A stretch of DNA of 64,000 bases, taken from positions 124,001 through 188,000 of the forward strand of contig JAQFWX010000063.1 in the NCBI GenBank assembly GCA_027605045.1. The letters run 5' to 3'. Positions 34,731-47,066 of this stretch are shown here, in pieces. Position numbers and translations under genes: made by a program. The stretch comes from Phallus indusiatus. Its lineage: Eukaryota; Basidiomycota; Agaricomycetes; Phallales; Phallaceae. Within the stretch, counting starts at the first letter, position 1; every line of letters begins with the position of its first letter. The notes below the pieces were generated by a model. That model ran no database searches and was not told the DNA's origin. It saw only the letters and a program-made list of their open reading frames with translations.

Positions 34731-36504
34731 ATGACATTCTTGAATTTTACTTTTCAAGGTAAGCCGTCTGCTTTGATCAAAATATGGGTGGGGGTTCAAG
34801 ATTTGTTTAGAGTCATCCCCGGTAATAAATTATTTCCGTGGACAGTGGCAAGAAAGTAAGAAAATCGCTATCTAGCTCATACCTTATTGACTAGACTATT
34901 TCAGTAAATCCGGCCTTGGACCCATTGACTTCGAATTATGCTTTAGGATCTGCGGAGGTAACGGACGACGGTGAAGCAGCTGCCACTGTGACTTTCACAG
35001 GTAATTGTACGACCTTTTTTGTAAATTCAGATATCATTGAACGTACGGCCAGGTACCAGCATCACAATATTTGGGTGAGTGAAGCTCTGAATAAAAAAAA
35101 AACTTGTTAGTCGTGTTCACGCCGACACAGTGCGAAGAGGACTAATCACGGAAACTATTCGGTTACGCTGGATAATGGGCTCCCGTTTATCGGTAATGGA
35201 ACCGCAGACAATATTTTTCAGACACCTCTTTGGGGCACCCAGAATTTGGCTAATACCCAGCATACCGTTGTCATCACCAATATACCCACTTCGCAAGAAC
35301 AACAGTGGTTAGACTTAGATTTTGTGACCATTGGTAGAGAAATTGGTCCTCCTGGGTGCGTTTATGTTCCGGAAATAAATTCAACAGAGGGAGCTTTGCT
35401 TACTAATGTGCTCAGTTACACTGGTTCAATTGTCAATATGACACTTGACGATCAATCGTCTCTTATTGAATACAGTGGATCTTGGTCATTTTCATCCTCT
35501 TCAGGTGCTCTTAATAACTCTCTGCATCAAACGTTCGAGGAAGGATCTAGCTTGTCGATGTTCTTTCACGGAAGCTCTATTGTATGACTTTTCTCATTCA
35601 CATTTCCAAGTTAAAAACCACTTTGTTTAGGAGTTTTACGGCCTCTATATCAATGCACCATTCCAAGTTAAACTTAATGACCAACCTGCGATAAACATAG
35701 CTGGAGCAAACGTGAACACTACGTGGCAGCCGGACCCTCAAACTTTGTTGTTCTATGCGGATGGCCTCGACGAGAATCAAACACATATCGTATCATTAAT
35801 CAATGCTGTTTCCAATCCTGATATTCCTCTTTACTTTGATTATGCGATTGTTCGGGGTAGTCAAGCGTGAGTTTTCTTCTCATTGGTTCTCACACGCGAA
35901 TGTGTTACTATAACCCGCTAATATTTTATTTAGCTTCTTTGTAGCTAATTCGAGTACCATGTCTGTTATTCCAAAGCCTACACCAAATTCGAGTACCATG
36001 TCTATTGTTCCAAAGCCGACACCAACAGACACAATTGTTACTCCACCGTCGCAACCAGCACCAGTAGGAATCATCGTCGGTAGCATACTTGGCAGTATAG
36101 GAGGCCTCGTAGTTCTTGCTTTCATGGTGTTCTTTTTGATTCGCCGTTTACAATTTCACCGTCGTTCAACGGCGGTGAAACTCACCGGAAAAGGCGACCT
36201 ACCACCTGTTTTTGTACCCCGAGAGTACACTGGGAGGGGCGAAATGCCCTTCACTGACGCATCAACTACACAAATCACTAGTCCTATGGCAGAACATTCT
36301 ATTTGCGATAATCCTCGCCATCATCATAAATCTCTAACTAATATACGGCCACTGCCATATCCAGCTCAACGTACCAACCTACCAGACAGTTCGTTTATAA
36401 CTTCAACATCCTTTCCCAATGCGCAATCCGTCATCCCCGTAAATCCATCAAATCAGTCACAAACTGATACTTCTAACTTCGGAGGGTATATATACCAGAG
36501 ATAG
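34731..36504 (+). CDS. Family F membrane protein, copy P1
   Basis: Start MTFLNFTFQ at 34731. Small exons follow: ESSPVINYFRGQWQE; NPALDPLTSNYALGSAEV through TVTFTG; and TSITIFG. Then comes GAKRTNHGNYSVTLDNG through DLDFVTIGREIGPPG, which closes beta-sandwich-like repeat 1. Repeat 2 runs from YTGSIVNMTLDDQSSLIEYSG to LYFDYAIVRGSQA (about 35416-35868). Then a linker with the duplicated unit SSTMS(V/I)(I/V)PKPTP, a TM helix (IIVGSILGSIGGLVVLAFMVFFL, about 36070-36138), the basic stop-transfer RRLQFHRR, and a tail of about 115 residues ending GGYIYQR. Many N-x-S/T sites in the outer part support an extracellular location. No PPxY in this tail. Probably a plasma-membrane receptor or wall sensor; the ligand is unknown. 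Confidence 0.8.
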
Positions 36505-36940
36505 ATGCAGGCCCCTTTACTTATGTGAATAGGGTTTCCGCCAGCCTCCTCCAGGGCGCCGCACTATTATTGGCAGGTCCATTGTAACGCTACACCCTGT
36601 GAAGTAAATCGCATAAACCAAATCAAAAATTCTGGTAATTTAGAATTAACAACTCAAGCTATCTTGGATTTTGCAAACTGCATTCTGTTGAGCTACATAG
36701 CTACACCGTCCAGATTCCAGGACTTGAATTGAGTCCGTGCGTCTACCCATAAGAAACCATGCCCTGGATGCATAAGTGTGATGGAAATATCGTGAATAAA
36801 ACGTGAATAAAACTACATTGTTCCTTATTCGTGAGATAATATAAGAACCTGCTTCAGCTCGTGAAAATTGCTGTCACACCGCACTAGTTGATATAGTCTA
36901 CAAGCTTGTCAGATAATCAGTTGTGCACAACTTGTTCCTT
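36505..36940. other. Convergent spacer
   Basis: AT-rich 3' flanks of two convergent genes; nothing else recognised. Confidence 0.35.
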
Positions 36941-38133
36941 TTATCGGAAGCAGTTTGAGAAACCTCTGAGATCGATGTAGGTGGCGGGTTGCATGCCGAG
37001 GAGTTCGTCGACAATGAGGGTACCGAAGTGGGTTCTGCAAACTAATCAGTGAAGAAGGTTCGTGAAACAGATAATGCTACATGCAATTGGACCCATGGTA
37101 TGTTTTTTTCTTCTGACGCATGCGCGATGATGCAGTAGTCTCCATGGGATCTGCAGCACGTTTACCATTTTTCGTGACTATATGTGCTTCATCCTCTTCA
37201 TCTTCGCTAACTCCCATACCTCCATCATCTTTGCCTTTCCGTTTTTCCGTTTTCGCGCCACGAGCAGTCGATTCGAGTTTCCGGCATAAGACGTGTTCAG
37301 CCTTCCAGTGATCGGCACAAAGGCGTAATAATGGCTCACGAGCTTCCAACGCAAAAACGGCATTGTCCCATGTGGTTTCATGAGAAATCGTGAAATACTT
37401 CTTGATGGGGAGCTTGTCTAATAACGCCTGTGTTTCGCAATTCACGAGCGGCTTCAAGAACGTACGATAGACGACGTTCACAGATGTGCGGATGTTGCGC
37501 CATTGGTTAGCATTTATGAGTGTACCATCCTTATTGCGAACGCATTTCCGCATGCTGGGCCGATATCTGTTGTCAGGGGGAACATTGGCGATCTCATCGT
37601 CCCAGGCATCATACAATGTCCACAGTATGTTTACCGGATATCCATTAGGTCGAGTGCTGGGCTGTTCAGGTGGGACCAAAGCCGGGAAGGATGATGCAGA
37701 CGCAGCAACGGATGTGGTTCCATTCCCATTCTTAGACGTGGGTAAGGAAGCAGCACGCGGACCAACTTGCGATGCCGATTCACCGGGTGTAATAGGACTG
37801 TCTAACTGGCTACGTATACCCAAAGGAAAGTAATTAATGAAGTGATGCATGTCCAAAACGGTATATTTACGCGCACAGTGCATGGTATGGCGTGTCCAAC
37901 CGGTCCGATAAATCTTTCCACTTATTTGTAAGATCTTCGATAGACACTCCCATTCTCTTAAGCGTAGCTCCATGCTCCTCGACCTGTTTTTGTATATTGT
38001 TCATCACTCCGAGAATCTTTTCGAGGGCACAGGATAAACCCATCGAGTCCATGCCGTTGACAAGAGACGCGTCACTTCCGCCAGTATCTTGAATTTGGGA
38101 CTGAGAAGAAGCATCCGGTTGTTCCAAAGGCAT
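36941..38133 (-). CDS. Uncharacterised basidiomycete protein
   Basis: Three exons (37877-38133, 37081-37809, 36941-37034) that join in frame to 359 residues. The first exon has a helix-prone, possibly coiled-coil segment: LEKILGVMNNIQKQVEEHGA through LTNKWKDLS. The middle has a Ser/Pro-rich linker, then a compact, Trp-rich region: ILWTLYDAWDDEIANVPPDN, RKCVRNKDGTLINANQWRNI, TTWDNAVFALEAREPLLRLC. A basic/acidic stretch (KTEKRKGKDD, SEDEEDEAH) could be a nuclear localisation signal. The last exon gives ITHFGTLIVDELLGMQPATY-IDLRGFSNCFR-stop. No named domain is recognised. The frame is open upstream to 38307, so the start is uncertain. Confidence 0.65.
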
Positions 38134-38405
38134 TACTCGGAGAATTGGGGTGTGTGAAGAGATATTATGGGCTAGTTGGTGCACGACGTTGGTGGGTTGA
38201 GGTGAGAAATTTGTCAACATTAGCGTCAATACGCGCAAGTTGCCGAACCCGCCAACTGGAGAGGTCCCACATTTCCAAATGTGCCGCACTGGTGCGCACC
38301 CAGTCATGTGAAAGAGTTAAAATGTTTAAGCGGCGTCTAGATAACTCGCGAATTAAAGCTACGATACAGGATACACACATTCTAACTGTCTAAACCTGTG
38401 GATAA

Positions 38406-39745
38406 TGTCGCTGCCACGATTAAAGGCGACAGTGAATTGCGACATGGGAGAGGTGAGTCGCATCCATTCTGGCGCCTAAAAAAACTACCAGCGTGTAGCT
38501 GACATATTGAACGACCAACAGGGATTTTCCTTGTACAACATCGTATCGAGCTTTCCGTTATGTGAAAATCGCTTGCTTGCTGAAGATAATAACAGGCAGA
38601 TGACGAAGCTTTAATGAAGACTATTCACCTCGCTAATGTAGCTTGTGGCTTTCACGCTTCGTGAGTTTGCTAGTCCCAAACTCTAGCTGTTCCAGATTTA
38701 CATTTGAGGCGTTCTCAAGGGATTTTTCCGTGATGAACAAGACAGTATTGCTGGCCAAGGAGCACGGGGTCAAAGTTGGGGCACATCCGTCTCTACCTGA
38801 CAGACAAGGTTTTGGTCGACGTGAGATGGCTATCGAACCCGTAAGGCCGTGCCTTCCCGTCGCTTCAAATAACCACGTTAAAAAAGTGCTTTCGCCCTGA
38901 ATTTTTCTTTCTAGGAAGAACTTTTATCTTGCTTTACATATCAAGTCGGCGCACTTCATGGTTTTCTCAAGCGCCATGGCTTAGTTTTGAACCATGTATG
39001 GCTTGTGTCCTTTCTTTTGCAGGTTTGCTCGTTTCGCTGAAATTTTATATTAGGTTAAACCTCATGGAGCCATTTACGGCCAAATGGCAAAGTCGCTTCC
39101 TCTCGCAAAAGCTGGTGTTTCAGTCATCAAATTCTTTCGAGAGACAAACAACAGCGACATTGCATTTGTTGGATTGGCCGGAACTGAACATCAGAAAGCT
39201 GCTGCAGAAGAAGGCATCCCGTTTATCCCCGGTCAGTACCGTTATTACATACATCGAATGCGTGTCTATCTCACTCAACCTTTTGTTGTGCGCGTGCTGT
39301 AGAGTGGTTTGCTGATCTCGACTACAATCCAGAGGGAAAATTATTGATCACGAAGCGAGTGTTATTTCGTCTACTATTTTGTTTTCCTAAATTAGGGATT
39401 GTAGGAAACACGAGAAATTGTCTTTGACGACTGTCGAGCAACGCGTAAGAGGCCGAATATAAGTGTCACTTCATATTCTTAACTTTGACTTGTCTGTTGT
39501 GTAGGTCAAACGACTCTTAGAGAAACACGAAATCACATGCAACGACGGGACATTCATACCCCTTGGCGAGAATATCACCGAAGTGACAATTTGTTGTCAT
39601 TCAGACACGCCGGTAAGCTAAGTACCACATTTCAATTGTTAGTTATGAATTTTTCTTTTTAAAAAAACAGGGAGCGGTTGAAGTTGCAAAACTCGTAAAA
39701 AGACTAGTCGATGAGAATAATCTTGTTGCTGGATATGTCAACTAA
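38406..39745 (+). CDS. pxpA: 5-oxoprolinase subunit A, LamB/YcsF family
   Basis: Homologue of bacterial PxpA, the subunit that with PxpB and PxpC hydrolyses 5-oxoproline using ATP. Family signatures are intact: NCDMGEGFS near the start (split by an intron after GE at about 38454), [12 protein letters not shown] (38621-38660), [20 protein letters not shown] (about 38770-38828), [15 protein letters not shown] (about 38938-38980), then [18 protein letters not shown] (about 39060-39117). The C-terminus has [18 protein letters not shown], ending GYVN-stop at 39745. Around nine short exons, including a 21-nt one near 38522-38542. The N-terminus lacks a targeting signal, so probably cytosolic. No PxpB/PxpC gene lies nearby, and eukaryotes normally use the large ATP-dependent enzyme OPLAH, so the role here is uncertain. 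Confidence 0.88.
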
Positions 39746-39903
39746 ACGAGAACCTCGAGCTCAGTGGTAACAACTTCATCGTTAATTCTCTCACATTAAT
39801 TACATTCCCTGGCTAATAAAAAAAATACATCTATCTGACTTGCGTGATAAAGGACAAACCAAACTACGAGAAAATAAAATTACAACTTCAATAGTAAATT
39901 GGC

Positions 39904-42019
39904 TCACGGAAAGTATTCTTGAAGCATCCTGCGCATCTCATTCAACGCATATCCGTTTTCCTTCCACGTCTCAATCAAACTCTTCCTTAATTCTTGAATT
40001 CTCTTCCGCTTAGCTTCCCCATCGGCTCCAAACACGTCTTTCAAAACTTGTCGGAATTCACGATCAATTGCTTCCTCCGTACCCGTTGGTTGATATCCGC
40101 GGTATAAAGGCAACAAACCTTTTCCCGATCGGACTTCAAGTAGCTGGTAGGCTACCTTCAAATTGAATACGCAGTTCATACAATTGGCGGGCTGATCAGC
40201 TTGGAGTGGCCACATGATTCTAATTGACGTTAGTGTTTATAAAATGAGTCAATTAATGTTCTTCTCGTACGGTACTACGCCTGCGAGCAGCGTCTCGGTA
40301 ATACCTCCGAGACCTGCGTGCGTTAAAAACGCCCCAGTGACCTAATATAAAAAACAAATGAGAAAAAAGAGCATTATAGTATGGAATAGAAACGCAAACG
40401 CGATGGTTCAATATTATAGATTGCGGAACCCATTTGGATACTAGCGTTAGGTCTGACGATTCTACCCGAGTTCGGATGTCATCTGGTAAACCGGTTTCGT
40501 ACGAGTTACCGTGCGCCATGGCGAAAATCTGTTTAATTATGGAATGGATGTAGTGATTGGCGATGGAATAAAAACCTTACCAACGGTACCTCTAAATCCA
40601 ACATAATGGAAATCAATTGCCACAGCGTCTTTCCATTAGGGAACGACGACGTTCCAAAAGACATCTAGGTGAATGCTGTTAACGGGAAGAGTGGAGACAA
40701 AAAATTGAAAAACCGACATATATAAGTGAACGCTCCCCACGTGTTTCACAGATCCTGTTCAGGAAGTCTATCACTTCCCTGTCTTTGGGTGTTTCTTCAT
40801 GATCGGATGTAACCAGGTCCGGGATCATGCAAGGACCGACAGCGTAACACGTTTTACCCATGCCGGTAAACCATTGCTCATAAGCCTTAATTGCATCTTT
40901 TTCAAGAATAGGGGTATTGCTCAAAAGGGCACCATGGCAGCCTTCAGCAAATCTACACTTAAAATTTTAGTACTTATGCGACGACGTTTGCAGTTTTGCT
41001 TGGACATCTATACCTGGTTAGCTCTTCCATGAGGCCAAGCCAATGTTCTACTGCTCCTGGCTTTCTACAATTTAATATGTAAGTAAATGCAAACCAGCAG
41101 GACTTACAACTCCATGTTCATCTTCAAACTCATAATGATAGGCCGGCGGTATACCTGCGATTTTACGCACTTTCTCGGTGGGCGAATAGAAAAGCTGTAC
41201 ATATGACAAATTTAGTCAACCTATTTCATTGCATATAGCTCAACTCGATACTGACCTCGAGCTTCGCTTCTTGAATTGATATATTCTTTGATTTTGCCAA
41301 TGCAGGCGCGTCTCGCATCAGAGTATCGTGTATCCCACCAAAGTGAGATGGACCTATTATGCTCAACACGCCAGAAACACCAACGGCAATCCAGGTTAAT
41401 ACTTTGATTTTTTTCTCGTAGACTATACGAGCTCCCAGCGGATATCCTAGAGTACCCTAATTTTGATATGAGGGAAAAACGACGAATGCGGGGGATAAAC
41501 TAAAGAGCTGACTCACATCCAGAACGCATAAACTCGGCCTAGGAGCACTAGGATAGGCTTGACCAGTGCAGCAAACGACAGGCTCACAGGCCCATAGTTT
41601 GGCGAAAAATACAGGCCACGACTCCATAATCTTAGCCCAGCGATCGAATTCAGGTCCTTCGAAGTCTGATATCTGAATAACTCTAAAATGACGAAGAAAT
41701 GTAATTAGGTAGAACGAGAGGATTATGAAAAGATTGTAAAATGCCTGATGTTGTCCCTGAGGACGCTGTCTGGTCCAGTACAATGCCTCGCAATTTCCTT
41801 GTCGGCTGAGGCCTTGAACGACCCAATTACTGTTACTGTTACTAAAATATCGGGCCTTTCCTTGACTATCCTAAAGACCACTGGTATGGATGGTCGCACA
41901 TGGCCTATTCGTTTGTCTCATTCAAGGCACATAACCAATTAAGAAGGAAATACGAAATATGACGGACCCATTGAAGGCGCACTGGTAAAAATAAGGTGAT
42001 GCTTGAATTTGGAGGTCAT
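39904..42019 (-). CDS. UDP-glycosyltransferase (GT1 family)
   Basis: Transfers a sugar from a UDP-sugar to a small hydrophobic acceptor. The start at 42019 gives MTSKFKHHLIFTSAPSMGHV after removal of the first intron, the N-terminal GT1 signature with the catalytic-region His. Exons continue with RPDILVTVTVIGSFKASAD, FEGPEFDRWAKIM, PSLCVLD and LSIIGPSHFGG. The nucleotide-binding region has LTLVSKWVPQS, GAFLTHAGLGGITETLLAGV (40265-40345) and MWPLQADQPANC (about 40180-40215). These correspond to the W-x2-Q, H-x-G-x-G-x2-(T/S)-x-E and (D/E)Q parts of the UGT/PSPG motif. About ten exons. There is no clear signal peptide or membrane anchor, as usual for fungal members. The acceptor is unknown; its tail-to-tail position with pxpA shows no pathway link. 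Confidence 0.88.
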
Positions 42020-43105
42020 GAAAATGGTTGTGGTTGTGGTTAAAATGACGGACAACTTGAAGAATCGATAATCGATGACCACCGCTGGCGCCACGGGTGA
42101 ATGAGACCGAGCATCTTTGAGCGTACGCCAGTGGTCATTTTTCACATCTTTTTGGCAACGTAGAATTTGTGTACTTTCCTCCCAATGTCAGCTAGCAAGA
42201 CCTTTTTGTCAGAAAACTCTGGATTGGCCGGATGAGTCCCATGCACACTACGAAGGGTGCGCGTAACCCGTGTTGATTCTTGCCAAGTCTTCAACAAAAC
42301 AGTCTAGGTTGGTTATGTAAACGAATCAAGGCGCTAACCTTGGAATTTCGGCGAAGTGAATACATAGCACAATGCCGCACGCGGCGCGTTCAGCTGAGCA
42401 AGAAACGCCGTCGCGGCTGCATCGTCTGTTGTCCCCCACCGCGCACCGAGCCTCTCGGCTTTTGCCCCTTCCGCAGGTCCGCAGGGCTCCTCCTGAGCAG
42501 CGACGGAGCGTCTGACGAGGCTGGAGAGCCTTGATTCATTTATAAACTGCAATCAAGCAAGTACCGTTACCATGTCTTCCGTTTCCTTTTGAACTCGTTA
42601 CAAACTGAAACATTCTCCAGTATCGGTCTCTTTGGAACCGAGGCATCCGCTGTTGCACATTCACCGACTTTATGTTGTTTCAATGTCGGTGATCTCAGTC
42701 ACAACGTTTAGTAATCGGTTCGGTTCGGTTCGGTTTGTACTTGGGGCCTTGAAGCTTGAGGCCAATTCCAAAAAATCCTCAAGGTATAACTCTGAGACTG
42801 ATTTTCATCTCAAAAACATTGAATAAACATTGGCTTTAGTCAAACTGATCCAGGATTCTGAAGGATAAATATTGCAGTTTGAGCTCTGTTCCCAAATCGG
42901 ACCAAACCCAGATTGAACTCGCTTCCGCGCTTTCGGATCGAGCTGAACCCATCGTTACGGTCATTTGAACTTATACCCATTTGGCAATAGAGAATTAGAA
43001 ATCCTTTCTTGTTCCACAGACCTCCTTGCCCCCTCCTCCCTCACACAGCACCAAAACCTTGGTCCTTGCTTTTGTAACTCATTTCATACGTCTTCATTTC
43101 CTGTC
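42020..43105. other. Divergent intergenic region
   Basis: About 1.1 kb between the UGT start (-) and family F copy P2 (+). A short (cggtt)n run lies at 42717-42735. No gene recognised. Confidence 0.35.
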
Positions 43106-44881
43106 ATGACGTTCATCAATATCACATTTCAAGGTAAGTATCTTGCTCCGATCACGTATAAGTGGAAGCTGAAGTTTCCTCAGAGTCGTCCCCGTTGATA
43201 AGTTATTCTTTTGAACAATGGGGAGAAAGTATTAAAAAATTTTCTGCCAGGGACCAGGCTATTATAGGAGGAAACTCGCCCATTAGTTGTCCTAAAAGGG
43301 CAACGGGCGGGTGACGTATGTAATAGCCTGGTTCCGAGGCTACGAAATATAGTGAACCCTGCTCTGGATTTGTCTGCTCCAAAGTATTCATTAGGATCTG
43401 CCGAGGTGACGCAAAAGGCTGGCACAACTGCCACAGTGACTTTTGAAGGTAATCTTATAGTCACTTCTTCTTACCTGTGAACTCACCATGACCGTGAGGA
43501 TAGGTACCGGAATCACGATATTTGGGTGAGCAAGACCCTCGACAAGAAATTTGGCCAGTCGTTGTTGATGGCATTCACATAGTGCCAAAAGAACCAATCA
43601 CGGGAATTACTCAGTGTCGCTTGATAATGGGCCCCTGTTTATCGGTAATGGGAATGAAGACAATATCTTTCAGGTACCTCTCTGGAGCGCTCACAACTTG
43701 GTTAATACACTGCATACCGTTATCATCACTAATATACCCACATCACAAGGAAATTGGCTGGACCTAGATTTTGTGACTGTTGGTAGAGAAATTGGTCCTC
43801 CTGGGTGTGTCCATGTCTTAAGATGTTGTCCAAAAAAAAAGACCTTTGCTCAATCGATTGTGCTCAGTTACGCTGGTTCAATTTCTAATATGACTCTTGA
43901 CGACCAATCCTCCCTCATTGAGTACAACGGATCTTGGTCATCTCTTTACTCTACTAATGCGCTTAATAACTCTCTTCATCAATCGAACGAGAGTGGATCT
44001 AGTTTGTCGTTGTTTTTCCATGGAAGCTCTGTTGTATGTTTATTCTTCATGAGTCAATAATACTCCTTATATTTTTTTAATTTCTCCATTAGGAGCTCTA
44101 CGGTCTTTATGTCAACGCACCCTTTCAAGTGACACTTGATGATCAACTTCCAAGAAACGTAGCCCAAACAAACGTGAATGCCACGCAGTCAGATCCTCAA
44201 ACTTTGTTGTTCTATGCAGACGGCTTGAACGAGAATCAAACACACGTTGTAACGTTGACTAACACTGTCTCCAATTTTCAAAACCCTCTTTACTTTGATT
44301 ATGCTATCGTTAGGGGTAGTCAAGCGTCAGTTTTCTTCTCTAAAGACGGGAAAGGATGTCTTATACAATGTTTTCAAATTCATAGTTTCTTTGAGGTTAA
44401 TCCCCGGTCCAGCTACGCCAGTGCTGGCCCTTTACCATCCCTACGATTTCCAGTAGGAAGTATCATTGGCAGTGTGATAGGCAGCTTAGGAGGTCTCATA
44501 ATTCTCGTTTTTATCGGGTTCATTGTCCTTCGCCATTCTCGAAATCACTACCGCTCAACAGCGCCGGCACGCACCGCCGAAAATAACCCGCACGGGTATG
44601 TGAACGGCGATATGGCGCCTCAGGCTTTCTTGTTTCCGTCGATTACTACACATACCACTCATCCTCGCCCTAAGCTCCTTCATTCTTTTCCTCGTCAAAA
44701 TCCCGATCTTCGGGTCACGATACAGCCAACAGATCCAGAACCTCAACATGAAGAAATTCCCAGTCAGTCAACACCTGATTCCCGACATCATACAATCTTG
44801 GTAGACTGTCCGGAAATACCTCCAAGGTCCCTCCCCATTACTGATCAAATGACAGAGAAACTCATTTATCATCCCCGATAG
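43106..44881 (+). CDS. Family F membrane protein, copy P2
   Basis: Start MTFINITFQ at 43106. The exon pattern is the same as P1: ESSPLISYSFEQWGE, then NPALDLSAPKYSLGSAEV through TVTFEG, TGITIFG, GAKRTNHGNYSVSLDNG, WLDLDFVTVGREIGPPG. Repeat 2 runs from YAGSISNMTLDDQSSLIEYN to LYFDYAIVRGSQA (about 43870-44328). The TM helix is SIIGSVIGSLGGLIILVFIGF (about 44459-44521), followed by RHSRNHYRS and a tail of about 110 residues rich in Pro and His, ending LIYHPR. The tail has no PPxY and shares nothing with P1 beyond the juxtamembrane bases. Intron 2 is enlarged by a hairpin insertion (43250-43335). The ectodomain is close to P1, so the two are sister copies separated by three unrelated genes. Confidence 0.8.
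43250..43335. mobile_element. MITE-like hairpin inside intron 2 of copy P2
   Basis: Terminal arms gggaccaggctatta (43250-43264) and taatagcctggttcc (43321-43335) are inverted repeats matching at 14 of 15 positions. An inner pair, cgccc and gggcg, occurs about 20 nt further in, so the 86-nt element could fold almost end to end. The corresponding intron in copy P1 is short and lacks it. No clear target-site duplication was seen. Confidence 0.55.
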
Positions 44882-45364
44882 ATATACATACATACTTTGA
44901 TTACAAAAATTGATGCAGGCCCCGATCCATTCTGCAAACGGACTGGGGTGACTTCACCATATGATTAATCGGTCATCATTAGCGCGAGTTCTAGAGACAC
45001 GCTGTAAATTATTGATGCAGATGTAAACCTTTGATACCTAATCAAAGGTTTACAATCTATATACTTGTGCCGTCTGCGGCTGAACCGTATCATATCCTGC
45101 GTGTGCATGGCCATGCATAGCAAGTATAATTACAAGTTTAAGGGCAGGGACGCAGGTTTTTAGAGGTACTATACATTATAGTATGAATAAATAATTTACA
45201 AATCAGGCAACATTATTCAAAGAATGTTATACAAAGTGATTAATCAAGTCCAGCCAGTCTAAGGGCCTCGAGGTAGTAGCTTATTTAATAGATACTTTGA
45301 ATAAGCTGAAGCATGGATGCATACTGGGCATGTCCTCATGATGACGCTTGAGTATAATATGCAA
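44882..45364. other. Convergent spacer with a perfect hairpin
   Basis: The 3' flanks of P2 (+) and M1 (-). A perfect 13-bp inverted repeat with a 5-nt loop lies at 45023-45035/45041-45053. No gene recognised. Confidence 0.45.
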
Positions 45365-47066
45365 TTATATCGCGGTTGGGACTGGAAAGGGTTCGTAGTT
45401 ATGTTGAACCGGTAAACTAGGGATAGACACGTCATTCTCAAATTTCGGAACAGAAGAATTGTAGCCATATGCTGTGTCGGTGGCGAAGGACATTGCAGTG
45501 AGAGGTTGGCCGACTGGAGTTTCGCCGAATTGAGGTCCAGATCGGACATCATTACCTCCTTCAGTGGACAAACCATAGTTGTGACGGGAGCGACGCACAA
45601 AAATGAACGCGATGACTCCAATAAGTATGAGACCGACTATGCCGCCAATCACACCCCCGATAATAGCTCCAATTGGGATCGACTTCGAGTTGGAATCATC
45701 GGGATTCTGAGTTGAATTTGGTGTCATAAGAGTTGGACTTGGCGTAATAGCGGAGACGCTATACAACAGTGACAAAGCTATAAGAACGAAACACTCTTAT
45801 TTGCAAAGAAAGGCTTACCTCTGATCACCGGCACCCCTGATGACTGCAAAGTCAAGGAAGAGGGGTGAGTTGGATTGGGAATTGGTCAACGTTATAACGT
45901 GCGTTCTATTTCTATCTAAATTATCCGTGTAGAAAAGTAGAGTCGAGCCTGTAGATTGAGAATTGGGATCTCCAGCCTGAGATGATCCAGGTGGCCCCAG
46001 GTGTGGAAAGCTGCCACGTCCGCGCAGACCACCCGGCGGACCACCTTGGCTTTGAGACATATCAAATTGGGATCCGATTAGATTCATTGGGAGTTGATTG
46101 TCAACTTGTATCTGAAACGATGCTCCATTTCCGTAAAGTTCCTAATTAGAAATAGGGTGAATAACGGCCTGAAATATGACAAGTAAAAGGGAAGAATATA
46201 CAATGGAGCTCCCACGAAACTCCAATTCTGCCCTAGACCCATTGGTGGATGTACTGTGAATAGAGTTGTTATATGCAGAGTTCGAGAAAGACGAAGTCCA
46301 AGATCCCGTATATACGATGAAAGATGATTCATCGTCAATTGTCATATTAGAGATTGAGCCATTATAACTGAAGATGCTCAAATAAACTTCTCTCGTGTCG
46401 TCAACTAGTTCAACTTACCCAGGAGGACCAATATCTCTGCCAATAGAGATACAATCTAAGTTGAACAATTTCCCGCCGGAAGAAAGCTGGCTAATCGTAA
46501 CAGTATGCTCAGTGTCGTTCGAATTATCAGCGCTCCAAAGGAAAGACGGTGAGGTGTCGTGCCAGAAGTGAGATCCATTGACGGTAATGAGAGACTCCTT
46601 ATCCAGCTGGACAGAAAAAACATTATCAGTTTCACTACGATGAGGTGAGCTTTATAAACACATAATCTGTCTAAAATTTCATTCACCCGTATATGGTAAT
46701 GTTGGTACCTACATGTCATGAGTAATTAAATATGTAGATGATCAAAAGGCAAACGATCAATTACCTAGAAAAGCCAATGTAGCGGCTGCGTGACCGTCGT
46801 TCGTCTTAAGGCTCGGTGTTCCTTGTAATTGTAACGATATTGACTGATTTGCACAAGTACTACTGTTATTTATCGGACCTAAAGTACCCTGTCAATGTTT
46901 TGGAGCGGGGAGCTTGACGGAGCTGAGCCTTTTCTCACCATCCTCCCACTGTCCTTGATAACTGATCATAGGCGACGAATCTAACGAAATCAAGTCAGGC
47001 TTTTTTTTTTTCGAAGTTGTGCGAACGGAGAACTTTACTCGGGATTGTAAAATTTAGGAATGTCAT
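45365..47066 (-). CDS. Family F membrane protein, copy M1
   Basis: Start MTFLNFTIPS at 47066. Exons give DSSPMISYQGQWEDG, TLGPINNSSTCANQSISLQL through LAFLG, TNITIYG, GETDNVFSVQLDKESLITVN and LFNLDCISIGRDIGPPG. Repeat 2 (YNGSISNMTIDDESSFIVYT to LFLDFAVIRGAGDQR, about 45825-46375) contains a Gly/Pro/Ser/Gln-rich loop (about 45955-46060) absent from P1, P2 and M4-M6. The TM helix is AIIGGVIGGIVGLILIGVIA (about 45610-45670), then RRSRHNYG and a short tail of about 75 residues ending FPVPTAI. This tail is unrelated to those of M2 and M3, although the exon start VSAITPSPTLMTP is shared. No PPxY motif. Confidence 0.8.
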
